NCBI RefSeq assembly: GCF_004798585.1
Contig: NZ_PPXQ01000014.1
Span: forward strand, 62,001-126,000
Source: Massilia sp. Mn16-1_5
GTDB taxonomy: Bacteria > Pseudomonadota > Gammaproteobacteria > Burkholderiales > Burkholderiaceae_D
Direction: 5' to 3'
DNA length: 64,000 bases
Below the pieces are notes generated by a model. The model was given only the letters and a program-made list of their open reading frames with translations. It did not search any database and was not told the origin of the DNA. The position numbers and the translations under genes were made by a program. This document shows positions 56,981 to 64,000 of the stretch, one piece after another (the stretch's first letter is position 1; the number at the start of each line of letters is the position of its first letter).

Positions 56981-58450
56981 TTAAGCAGCAAACCTTCCCA
57001 GATCGTCGTTCCCCACCGCCGGCAGGACCGGCGATGGGCTCGGCGGCACCAAGGCAATATTCCCTCCAGGCGCGATCGGCGCCGGAATCCGGGCCCGCAC
57101 GCAGGTCCCTACCCCGTTCACCCCCGGTTCGACGTCGAGCTTGCCGCCCAGCAGCAATGCACGCTCACGCATGCCCAGCAAGCCATGCGACTTGGGACGC
57201 GTGATCGCGTCCGGCGCGATGCCGATGCCGTCGTCGGTCACCTCGAGCGCGAGCGAATCGTCCTCGCGCGCCAGGTGCACGATCACACTGCGCGCCTGCG
57301 CATATTTCGCAATGTTGTTGAGCGACTCCTGCACGATGCGGAACAGCGCGATCGCATGCATCGAGCCGGCCGAGTCGACTTCGCCGTCGATCAGCACGTC
57401 GCAATCGAGGCTTGTCACCCGCGCATAATCTTCGCAATAACTCTGCAGGGCGGCGGCCAGGCCCAGGTTGTCGAGCAGGCTCGGGCGCAGGTCCTCGACG
57501 ATGCGGCGTTTCAATTGCACCGTGTCGACCAGGGTCGCGCGGGCACGCGCCAGCATCGGGGCCAGGTCCGGCCGGCTGCCGCGCAATTCTTCGCTGAGGC
57601 TGGCGAGGTCGAGGCCGATGGCCGTCAGGTTCGCGCCCATTTCGTCGTGCAATTCGCGCGCCAGTTTCGATTTCTCTTCTTCCGACACATGGATCAGGTG
57701 GCGCGACAGCACCGACAATTGCTCGGTACGGCGGGCCACCGTCGATTCGAGCTGCTCGTTGGCCAGCTGCAGGGCGTGCTCGGCGCGAGCACGGGCGGTG
57801 AAGCTGCGCTGCACCAGCTGGTAGAAGAGCAGCAGCACGGCGATCGCCGCGGCATTGATGCCCAGGCCCAGGATCACCGCATGGCGGTACTGGCCATAAA
57901 AGGCGGCGCTGCGCGCGTTCAGCAACTCGTTCTGCTCGCTCAGCATGATCACGACCTGCAGGCGGCTCTCGTCGCTGTCGCCTTCGCTGGGCGCACCGGT
58001 AATGGTGAGAATTTCCTTCAGGCCGCCGTCGCGGTAGATGGTGAGGGCCTCGTTCATCATGCGTAGCTGGCGCTCGACGAGCGCGCGCAGCTGGGCCAGG
58101 TTCTTTTGCTGCGAGGGATTGTCGGCCAGCAGCACGCCGAGTTTACGCAACTGGGTGTCGATCTGGGCCGGCGCACCCTGCACGGTGCCCAGGTAACTCG
58201 GTGAACCGGAGAGAAAATAGCCGCGCAGATTGCTTTCGGCGTCGGTGACGAGCAGGTTCAAATGCTGCAGCTCGTCGGTGACCTTGGTAGTCTGGTCTTG
58301 CAGGGAATTCGCGGCCTTCAGGCCATCCAGGTTGCGCAGTAGAAAAATACCATTGACCAGCAGGATCGCCACGCAGGCGAAGCACAACAGCGTCTTGAAC
58401 AGCGGAAGGGAGCGCGCGTGTTTCGGGAGGGGATCGGTGGAAAAGTACAT
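56981..58450 (-). CDS. NarX/DegS-type sensor histidine kinase with CHASE3-like domain
   Basis: It is 489 residues. TM1 about 20-38 and TM2 about 190-212 bracket a helical extracytoplasmic domain of CHASE3 type (NLLVTDAESNLRGYFLSGSP). A short coiled coil leads to HisKA_3 with H268 in LARELHDEMGANL, then a HATPase_c with DDGIGI and HGLLGMRERA. GAAAGGAA precedes the ATG at 58450, which I prefer to one 36 bp further up. It pairs with the NarL-type regulator upstream, separated by 257 bp that contain no gene. Confidence 0.92.
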   Translation of the reverse strand: MYFSTDPLPKHARSLPLFKTLLCFACVAILLVNGIFLLRNLDGLKAANSLQDQTTKVTDELQHLNLLVTDAESNLRGYFLSGSPSYLGTVQGAPAQIDTQLRKLGVLLADNPSQQKNLAQLRALVERQLRMMNEALTIYRDGGLKEILTITGAPSEGDSDESRLQVVIMLSEQNELLNARSAAFYGQYRHAVILGLGINAAAIAVLLLFYQLVQRSFTARARAEHALQLANEQLESTVARRTEQLSVLSRHLIHVSEEEKSKLARELHDEMGANLTAIGLDLASLSEELRGSRPDLAPMLARARATLVDTVQLKRRIVEDLRPSLLDNLGLAAALQSYCEDYARVTSLDCDVLIDGEVDSAGSMHAIALFRIVQESLNNIAKYAQARSVIVHLAREDDSLALEVTDDGIGIAPDAITRPKSHGLLGMRERALLLGGKLDVEPGVNGVGTCVRARIPAPIAPGGNIALVPPSPSPVLPAVGNDDLGRFAA

Positions 58451-58707
58451 CTGCGGGTTCCTTTCGCGCAACTTGCCGGATCGCACTGATTATAGTCGCA
58501 GACGGACTTTAATGCAGCGCAGCAATGACGTCGAGTTGAAGGGATGAGACAGAATGTACTGGCGGGCAAGACTTCTTGCCGCCCCGCCAACTGACGCTTT
58601 GGCAAGGGTGCACGCCGACTTTTGATGCACTGCACTAATGCACTGCGGCAATGCCGCGTTGCCGGTTATCCGGCGAAGGCAGGCGCCGGGCGGCGCCCGC
58701 TACCGGC

Positions 58708-59340
58708 TCAGTCGAGCAGGTTGTTCTTCATCGCGTAATAAGTCAGGTCGCTGTTCGATTGCAGGCCCATCTTTTCCATGATGCGGGTGCGGTAGGTGGA
58801 CACGGTCTTGATCGACAGTGACAGCGCGTTACCGATATCGGACACGGTCGCGCCCTTGGCCAGGCGCAGGAAGACCTGGAATTCACGGTCCGACAGCTCG
58901 GTGTGCAGGGCCGTATTCGGATCGCGGTCGAAGCTTTGCGCCAGCAGTTCGCCGACGGTCGAGCTCACGTAGCGGCGGCCCTGGAACACGGTACGCACCG
59001 CAGTCTTGAGCTCGTCGGCGTCGCACTCCTTGTTCAGGTAGCCGTTGGCGCCCATCTTGAAGAGATTCAATGCATATTGCTGAGCCGGATAGCCGGAAAG
59101 GATCAGCACCGGCAGGTTCGGCTGGCCCTGGCGGATGGTACGCAGAATGTCGATCCCACTCTGGTCGGGCATGGCGATGTCGAGCAGAAGCACGTCGCAG
59201 ATTTCGCGACGGGCGATGTCCAGCGCCTCGCGGCCGGTGGCGCCTTCAGCGACGACTTCGAAATCGCCGGACGAGGAGAAAATCTGTTTGAAACCTGCTC
59301 GAACTATCTGGTGGTCGTCACAAATGGCAACGCGTATCAT
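58708..59340 (-). CDS. NarL/FixJ-family response regulator
   Basis: It is 210 residues: receiver with D54 in LLLDIAMPDQSG, then a LuxR-type helix-turn-helix (LSDREFQVFLRLAKGATVSD; LSLSIKTVSTYRTRIMEKMG). AAGGGAAG precedes the ATG. It is the likely partner of the CHASE3 kinase downstream on the same strand. The 257-bp spacing suggests separate or attenuated expression. Confidence 0.93.
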   Translation of the reverse strand: MIRVAICDDHQIVRAGFKQIFSSSGDFEVVAEGATGREALDIARREICDVLLLDIAMPDQSGIDILRTIRQGQPNLPVLILSGYPAQQYALNLFKMGANGYLNKECDADELKTAVRTVFQGRRYVSSTVGELLAQSFDRDPNTALHTELSDREFQVFLRLAKGATVSDIGNALSLSIKTVSTYRTRIMEKMGLQSNSDLTYYAMKNNLLD

Positions 59341-59500
59341 TGTCTTCCCTTAAATTTTCCTGGCACAGGAAAGTGCCGGGGAAAGCGTCCCCCGGCTGTC
59401 AGGCGTTGGATTACCTAAGCCGCATGTAACATTTTAGCACTCATGCGCCCTTCTACAACAGCGCACGACTGCCGGGTTAACGCTACTTTAAGCCGCTGCT

Positions 59501-59905
59501 TTAAGCTGGCCGCACGCTTTGCTTGCAGAGTGCGAGAATATCGAGCAAATCCGCACGCAACTTGGCCGTGTCGACGACGGGCGCCTCCTCGACCTGCACT
59601 TCCTCGACGCCGCCGGCCAGGTTGCTGGCGCGACTGTCGAGCTTGTTGCGTGCCCCGCTGATCGTGAAACCCTGTTCGTACAGCAGTTCGCGGATGCGCC
59701 GGATGAGCAGCACCTCATGGTGCTGGTAATAGCGGCGGTTACCTCGGCGTTTGACCGGCTTCAGCTGAGTAAATTCCTGTTCCCAGTAGCGCAGCACGTG
59801 CGGCTTGACGCCGCACAATTCGCTGACTTCGCCGATCGTGAAATAGCGCTTCGCCGGGATCGGCGGCAGCGCGGTCAGTTCAATCTTGTTCGGACGATCG
59901 TTCAT
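59501..59905 (-). CDS. MerR-family regulator
   Basis: It is 134 residues. The MerR helix-turn-helix YFTIGEVSELCGVKPHVLRY and the wing WEQEFTQLKPVKRRGNRRYY are clear; the C-terminal part has no metal-binding Cys set. This short MerR is regularly found after pheST-ihfA in Burkholderiales; target and effector are unknown. It is last of the pheS-pheT-ihfA-merR run, 20 bp after ihfA. Confidence 0.9.
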   Translation of the reverse strand: MNDRPNKIELTALPPIPAKRYFTIGEVSELCGVKPHVLRYWEQEFTQLKPVKRRGNRRYYQHHEVLLIRRIRELLYEQGFTISGARNKLDSRASNLAGGVEEVQVEEAPVVDTAKLRADLLDILALCKQSVRPA

Positions 59906-59925
59906 AACTCACTTATCTGAAGCGC

Positions 59926-60285
59926 TCAAGCGGCGCGCGCCAGCGACGACGGCGGCGGGCTGGTCTCTTCGACCATGCCTTTCAGTTTCTGGCTGGCGTG
60001 GAAAGTCACGACGCGGCGCGCCGTGATCGGGATCTCTTCCCCGGTTTTCGGATTGCGGCCCGGCCGCTGTGGCTTGTCGCGCAACTGGAAGTTGCCAAAG
60101 CCGGACAGCTTGACGGCCTCGCCGCGCTCGAGCGCGTTACGGATCTCGTCGAAGAAGGTTTCGACCATGTCCTTGGCTTCGCGCTTGTTCAGGCCGACCT
60201 GCTCGAAGAGCAGCTCGGCCAGCTCGGCCTTGGTCAGGGTCGGCAGGTCCTTTTCGGCTTCCTTCCGTACCCGCGCCACCTGCAT
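59926..60285 (-). CDS. ihfA: Integration host factor alpha subunit
   Basis: DNA-bending nucleoid protein (heterodimer with IhfB). It is 119 residues. [20 protein letters not shown], the core [12 protein letters not shown] and the DNA-intercalating arm [14 protein letters not shown] are diagnostic. It has about 16 extra N-terminal residues ([16 protein letters not shown]) compared with E. coli IhfA, and the open frame continues upstream without ATG/GTG/TTG; AGGAGG lies 25 nt before the ATG, so the true start may be slightly different. Located between pheT and merR. Confidence 0.95.
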   Translation of the reverse strand: MQVARVRKEAEKDLPTLTKAELAELLFEQVGLNKREAKDMVETFFDEIRNALERGEAVKLSGFGNFQLRDKPQRPGRNPKTGEEIPITARRVVTFHASQKLKGMVEETSPPPSSLARAA

Positions 60286-60392
60286 CGCGCGATGCAGATC
60301 GGCCGCCAGAGCCTCCTGGAATACGGCCGAATCAACGTCGTTGTTATTAATTTTGGAGCCCTGCCTTCAGATGTTTTGGACGAATGTTCAAC

Positions 60393-62819
60393 TTATCCGC
60401 GCAGTTTTGCGCTGTGTTTTTCTCTTGCGGCCTCTGCCACGGCGGCCATCACAGCCTCCACGACATCGTCCTGCAAGGTCGATTGAGTATCTTGCAAGCT
60501 AAAGCGGAAAGCAAGCGATTTTTCGTCCGTTTCCAGGCCCTTGCCGCGGTATTCATCAAACAAAACAACGGCTTGCACGATCTTGCCGCTCGGGTGAGCA
60601 GCCAACGCGGCGCCGAACGCGTCGATGATCGATTGCGCCGGAACGCTCTGCTTTACCACCAGCGCCAGGTCGCGCGTGGCGCCCGGGAACTTCGAAATCT
60701 CGGTATAGCTCGGGACCGTGCGCTCCTGCAATGCGCTTGCATCGACCTCGAACAGGACCGGCGCCTGCGGCAGGTCGTACTTCTGCAGCCAGCGCGGATG
60801 CAGCTCGCCGATGAAGCCGACCACACGGCCGTCGAGCTCGACGTGCGCGCAGCGACCCGGATGCAATGCCGGATGCTCAGCCTTGACGAAGCGTACCACA
60901 CGCGGCGAAAACAGCGCTTCCAGATCGGCCTTGACGTCGAAGTAGTCGACCGCGCGGGTCGGCTGGCCCCACTGCTCTTCCGCCGCCGGACCGTAGGCCA
61001 TGGCGCCGACGCGCTTCGGCTGCTCGAAACCGGCCACGCTCAGCGGGCCATCTTCCGTCGTATCGGCGCGCTTGAAGACGGCGCCGACTTCGAACACGCG
61101 CACCCTGCCCGCCTTGCGGTTCAGGTTGTAGCGCACGTTGGCCAGCAGGCCGCCGATCAGGGTCGAACGCATCACGCTCATCTGGCTGGCGATCGGGTTC
61201 TGCAACTTGATCGGATTCTCGTTGGCAGCGAAATCCTGCTCCCAGACGCTTTCCACGAAGCTCATGTTGACCACTTCCTGGTAACCCAGGTCCGCCAGTT
61301 GGTGCCGCACGGCAAACAGCGAGCGGGTGTTTTCCGGCTCGATCAGCATCGCGGACGGCGCCACTGGCGGGTTCGCAGGAATGTTTTCGAAGCCATACAC
61401 GCGCGCGACTTCCTCGATCAGGTCTTCCTCGATCTCGATGTCGAAACGGTAGGACGGCGCGGTGACGAAGAATTGTCCAGCCTCATGCGTGAACGGCAGG
61501 TGCAGGCGGGTGAAAATGTCGGCGACGATCTCGTCGGTGATCGGCACGCCGATGACCTTTTGCGCGCGCGCCGTACGCAGCATGACCGGCTTGCGCTCTG
61601 GCAGGTTCGCGACCTGGTCGTCGATCGGGCCAACCTTCGTTGCGTCGGTGCCGCAGATTTCCAGGATCAGCGCAGTGATGCGCTCGATGTGTTCGACGGT
61701 CGTGGCGTAGTCGACGCCGCGCTCGAAGCGGTGCGCCGCATCGGTCGAGAAATTGTATTTGCGGGCACGGCCCTGGATCGCGTTCGGCCACCAGAAAGCG
61801 GCTTCCAGGTAGATGTCGGTCGTGTCCAGCGTGACGGCGGTCGAGTCGCCGCCCATGATGCCGGCCAGCGATTCGATTTCCTTGTCGTCGGCGATCACGC
61901 CGACCCACTCGTCGACCTCGATGGTGTTGCCGTTCAGGAGCTTCAGGGACTCGCCCTTCTTGCCCCAGCGAACGTCGAGGCTGCCGTGGATCTTGTTCAT
62001 GTCGAACACGTGCGAAGGACGGCCGACTTCCAGCATGACGTAGTTCGAGATGTCGACCAGTGCGGAGACCGAACGCTGGCCCGAGCGTTCCAGGCGCTGC
62101 TTCATCCAGTCCGGCGTCGCCGCCTTGGCGTTCAGGCCGCGGATCACGCGGCCGGTGAAGCGGCCGCACAGGTCCGGCGCGGAAATTTTTGCCGGCAGGA
62201 CTTCGTCCGTCGTGACCGGCACCGGCACCGTCGTCGGCAGGTGCAGCGGCGTGCCGGTGAGTGCGGACACTTCGCGCGCCACGCCCAGCACCGACAGGCA
62301 GTCCGCCTTGTTCGGGGTCAGCTTGATGGTGAACTTCAGGTCGTCCAGGCCGAGGTAATCGCGGATGCTGGTGCCGACCGGCGCGTCGGCCGGAAGTTCC
62401 ATCAGGCCGCTGCTCTCTTCCGAAATTTTCAACTCTTTCGCCGAGCACATCATGCCCTGCGACTCGACGCCGCGCAGTTTGCCGACCTTGATCTCGAAAG
62501 GCTTGCCGTCGGCGCCAGGCGGCAGCACGGCGCCGGCCTTGGCGCAGATCGCTTTCATGCCCGCGCGCACGTTCGGCGCGCCGCAGACGATGTTGAGCAG
62601 CTCGCCGGTGCCGACGTTGACCTGGCAGACGTTGAGGCGGTCCGCGTTCGGATGCTTGGCCACTTCGACCACTTCGGCCACGACCACGTTCGAGAACGGC
62701 GGCGCGACCGGCTCGACCTCTTCGACTTCCAGGCCGGACATCGTCAGCAGGTGGGACAGTTCTTCCGAAGTCATCTTCGGATCGACCATGGAACGGAGCC
62801 AGTTTTCGGAGAATTGCAT
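60393..62819 (-). CDS. pheT: Phenylalanyl-tRNA synthetase beta subunit
   Basis: Large subunit of the (alpha-beta)2 enzyme that charges tRNA-Phe. It is 808 residues. N-terminal tRNA-binding domain (about 40-150, [20 protein letters not shown]), B3/B4 editing region, B5 domain ([14 protein letters not shown]), the catalytic-like core ([11 protein letters not shown]) and C-terminal anticodon-binding FDX-ACB domain ([20 protein letters not shown]) are all seen. It follows pheS by 57 bp and ends 107 bp before ihfA. Confidence 0.97.
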   Translation of the reverse strand: MQFSENWLRSMVDPKMTSEELSHLLTMSGLEVEEVEPVAPPFSNVVVAEVVEVAKHPNADRLNVCQVNVGTGELLNIVCGAPNVRAGMKAICAKAGAVLPPGADGKPFEIKVGKLRGVESQGMMCSAKELKISEESSGLMELPADAPVGTSIRDYLGLDDLKFTIKLTPNKADCLSVLGVAREVSALTGTPLHLPTTVPVPVTTDEVLPAKISAPDLCGRFTGRVIRGLNAKAATPDWMKQRLERSGQRSVSALVDISNYVMLEVGRPSHVFDMNKIHGSLDVRWGKKGESLKLLNGNTIEVDEWVGVIADDKEIESLAGIMGGDSTAVTLDTTDIYLEAAFWWPNAIQGRARKYNFSTDAAHRFERGVDYATTVEHIERITALILEICGTDATKVGPIDDQVANLPERKPVMLRTARAQKVIGVPITDEIVADIFTRLHLPFTHEAGQFFVTAPSYRFDIEIEEDLIEEVARVYGFENIPANPPVAPSAMLIEPENTRSLFAVRHQLADLGYQEVVNMSFVESVWEQDFAANENPIKLQNPIASQMSVMRSTLIGGLLANVRYNLNRKAGRVRVFEVGAVFKRADTTEDGPLSVAGFEQPKRVGAMAYGPAAEEQWGQPTRAVDYFDVKADLEALFSPRVVRFVKAEHPALHPGRCAHVELDGRVVGFIGELHPRWLQKYDLPQAPVLFEVDASALQERTVPSYTEISKFPGATRDLALVVKQSVPAQSIIDAFGAALAAHPSGKIVQAVVLFDEYRGKGLETDEKSLAFRFSLQDTQSTLQDDVVEAVMAAVAEAAREKHSAKLRG

Positions 62820-62876
62820 AATCTTTTTACCTTGTAACCGGGTGACTTATCAGGTTTTCTTATAAATGACAGGCGC

Positions 62877-63893
62877 TTAGTTGAACTGCTTCAGGAAGCG
62901 CAAGTCACCCTCGTAGAAGAGGCGCAGGTCATTGATGCCATAACGCAGCATCGTCAGGCGCTCGAGGCCGGAGCCGAACGCGAAGCCGATGAATTTTTCC
63001 GGATCGAGGCCGAAGTTGCGCACCACGGTCGGATGGACCTGGCCGGCGCCCGAGACTTCCAGCCAGCGGCCCTTCAGCGGACCCGAGCCGAAGGCGATGT
63101 CGATCTCGGCCGACGGTTCCGTGAACGGGAAGTAGGACGGACGGAAACGCACCTGCAGGTCATCGGTCTCGAAGAAGGCCTTGACGAAGTTCAGGTAGAC
63201 GCCCTTCAGGTCGGCGAACGAAATGTCCTCGCCGATCCACAGGCCTTCGACCTGGTGGAACATCGGCGAGTGGGTGGCGTCGCTGTCGACGCGGTAGGTG
63301 CGGCCCGGCGCGATCACCTTGATCGGCGGCGTGTGGGTGCGCGCGTAGCGCACCTGCATCGGGCTGGTGTGGGTGCGCAGCAGCAGCGGCTTGCCGGTGG
63401 TGTCGTTGCCTTCGATGTAGAAGGTGTCCTGCATCGAACGGGCCGGGTGGTTTTCCGGGCTGTTCAGGGCGGTGAAGTTGGTCCAGTCGTTCTCGATTTC
63501 CGGACCGTCGGCCACGTCGAAACCGATCGAGCGGAAGATCTGCTCGACGCGCTCCCAGGTGCGCATCACCGGGTGGATGCCGCCGATGCCGCGGCCGCGG
63601 CCCGGCAGGGTGACGTCGATGGCTTCGGCATTCAGGCGCGCTTCCAGCTGGGCGTTGGCCAGGGCGTCGCGGCGGCCGCTCAGTGCCTGTTCGATTTTTT
63701 CTTTGGCGGCATTGATCAGGGCGCCCTGCGCCTTGCGCTGTTCAGGGTCGAGCTTGCCGAGGCCCTTCATCAGTTCGGTAACCTGGCCAGTCTTGCCGAG
63801 GTATTTTGCTTTTGCGTTTTCCAGCGCGGCCGCATCCGGCGCGGCGCCAAAGTCAGCCTGGGCCGAGACGACGAGTTCTTCGAGCGAGTTCAT
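62877..63893 (-). CDS. pheS: Phenylalanyl-tRNA synthetase alpha subunit
   Basis: Catalytic subunit, 338 residues. N-terminal coiled coil ([33 protein letters not shown]), class II motif 1 region, motif 2 [20 protein letters not shown], and motif 3 [18 protein letters not shown] are intact. Start at ATG 63893, preceded by AGGAAA; a longer in-frame start is not supported. The 107 bp to the window edge probably hold its upstream region. Confidence 0.97.
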   Translation of the reverse strand: MNSLEELVVSAQADFGAAPDAAALENAKAKYLGKTGQVTELMKGLGKLDPEQRKAQGALINAAKEKIEQALSGRRDALANAQLEARLNAEAIDVTLPGRGRGIGGIHPVMRTWERVEQIFRSIGFDVADGPEIENDWTNFTALNSPENHPARSMQDTFYIEGNDTTGKPLLLRTHTSPMQVRYARTHTPPIKVIAPGRTYRVDSDATHSPMFHQVEGLWIGEDISFADLKGVYLNFVKAFFETDDLQVRFRPSYFPFTEPSAEIDIAFGSGPLKGRWLEVSGAGQVHPTVVRNFGLDPEKFIGFAFGSGLERLTMLRYGINDLRLFYEGDLRFLKQFN

Positions 63894-64000
63894 GTGTGTT
63901 CGTTTCCTGGATTGGGTGGCAGGAGCCACGGGTGCTGTTCAATTGTCGCGGATATGCAACGCGTTGGCAAATTCACAGCATCCCAGAATCAAAAACGGGG

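Noticed and set aside
58500..58660. Imperfect repeats around TAATGCA in the gap before the CHASE3 kinase gene, considered as response-regulator sites.
   Set aside because: Copies differ in length and phase and do not form a clear dyad; left as unassigned sequence.
59341..59500. A tRNA gene near merR, as seen downstream of this operon in some relatives.
   Set aside because: No cloverleaf or T-loop sequence can be formed; only a GC-rich hairpin near 59375-59396 is present.
60320..60360. ATT as a rare start codon for a longer IhfA.
   Set aside because: Such starts are exceptional and no supporting evidence beyond an open frame and a distant AGGAGG exists.

Overview
The window reads as a chromosomal segment of a high-GC betaproteobacterium, most likely Burkholderiales, family Oxalobacteraceae (Massilia/Telluria-like). 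The basis is the gene orders rpsB-tsf next to map-glnD, smc-zipA-ligA, pheS-pheT-ihfA-merR and a glycine-riboswitch gcvTHP operon, together with a PEP-CTERM protein, a fimT-pilV-pilW-pilX-pilY1 minor pilin cluster, dense signalling genes and strong GC bias at third codon positions. This is inference from gene content; no database search was run. No rRNA, tRNA, CRISPR array, prophage or intact insertion sequence was seen.

Layout. 1-6044: translation and nitrogen housekeeping (tsf, rpsB, map, glnD, an rRNA pseudouridine synthase). 6117-9848: a PhnD-like periplasmic binding protein coupled to a membrane GGDEF-EAL protein. 10080-12172: a POT peptide transporter and a GNAT acetyltransferase. 12180-15458: an acyl-CoA ligase and a crotonase, divergent from a PaaX-like regulator whose frame is broken; a perfect operator-like dyad sits over the promoter between them. 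15460-18705: a three-gene operon of an unknown protein, a KaiC-like double ATPase and a hybrid histidine kinase. 18915-20690: a DUF885 protein. 29550 down to 20714: the smc-zipA-ligA-galU-def-STAS-like run. 29801-30464: a PEP-CTERM protein behind a sigma-54-type promoter. 30512-34928: a DUF1631 protein, a chemoreceptor without a sensor domain and a small KGG-type stress protein. 35208-40735: a ClpP-like protease and the glycine cleavage operon behind a tandem riboswitch. 40915-45568: a second chemoreceptor with an atypical signalling tip, a DUF3108 protein and release factor 3. 53672 down to 45704: the minor pilin/PilY1 operon. 53807-59340: two two-component systems flanking a Crp/Fnr-type regulator. 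59501-63893: pheS-pheT-ihfA-merR.

How it fits together. Much of the accessory content concerns sensing and surface behaviour: c-di-GMP turnover, two chemoreceptors, four histidine kinases, a type IV pilus tip complex and an exosortase substrate. The strongest candidates for something new are the binding-protein/GGDEF-EAL pair, the KaiC-like phosphorelay operon with a Ser-Tyr site where KaiC has Ser-Thr, the crotonase/CoA-ligase/PaaX-like module with its operator, a LigA with an apparent extra helix-hairpin-helix segment, and a 12-bp tandem repeat that supplies repeated ribosome-binding-site and start-codon pairs to fimT. Several intergenic palindromes, some with GTAG heads, look like dispersed REP/REPIN-type elements.
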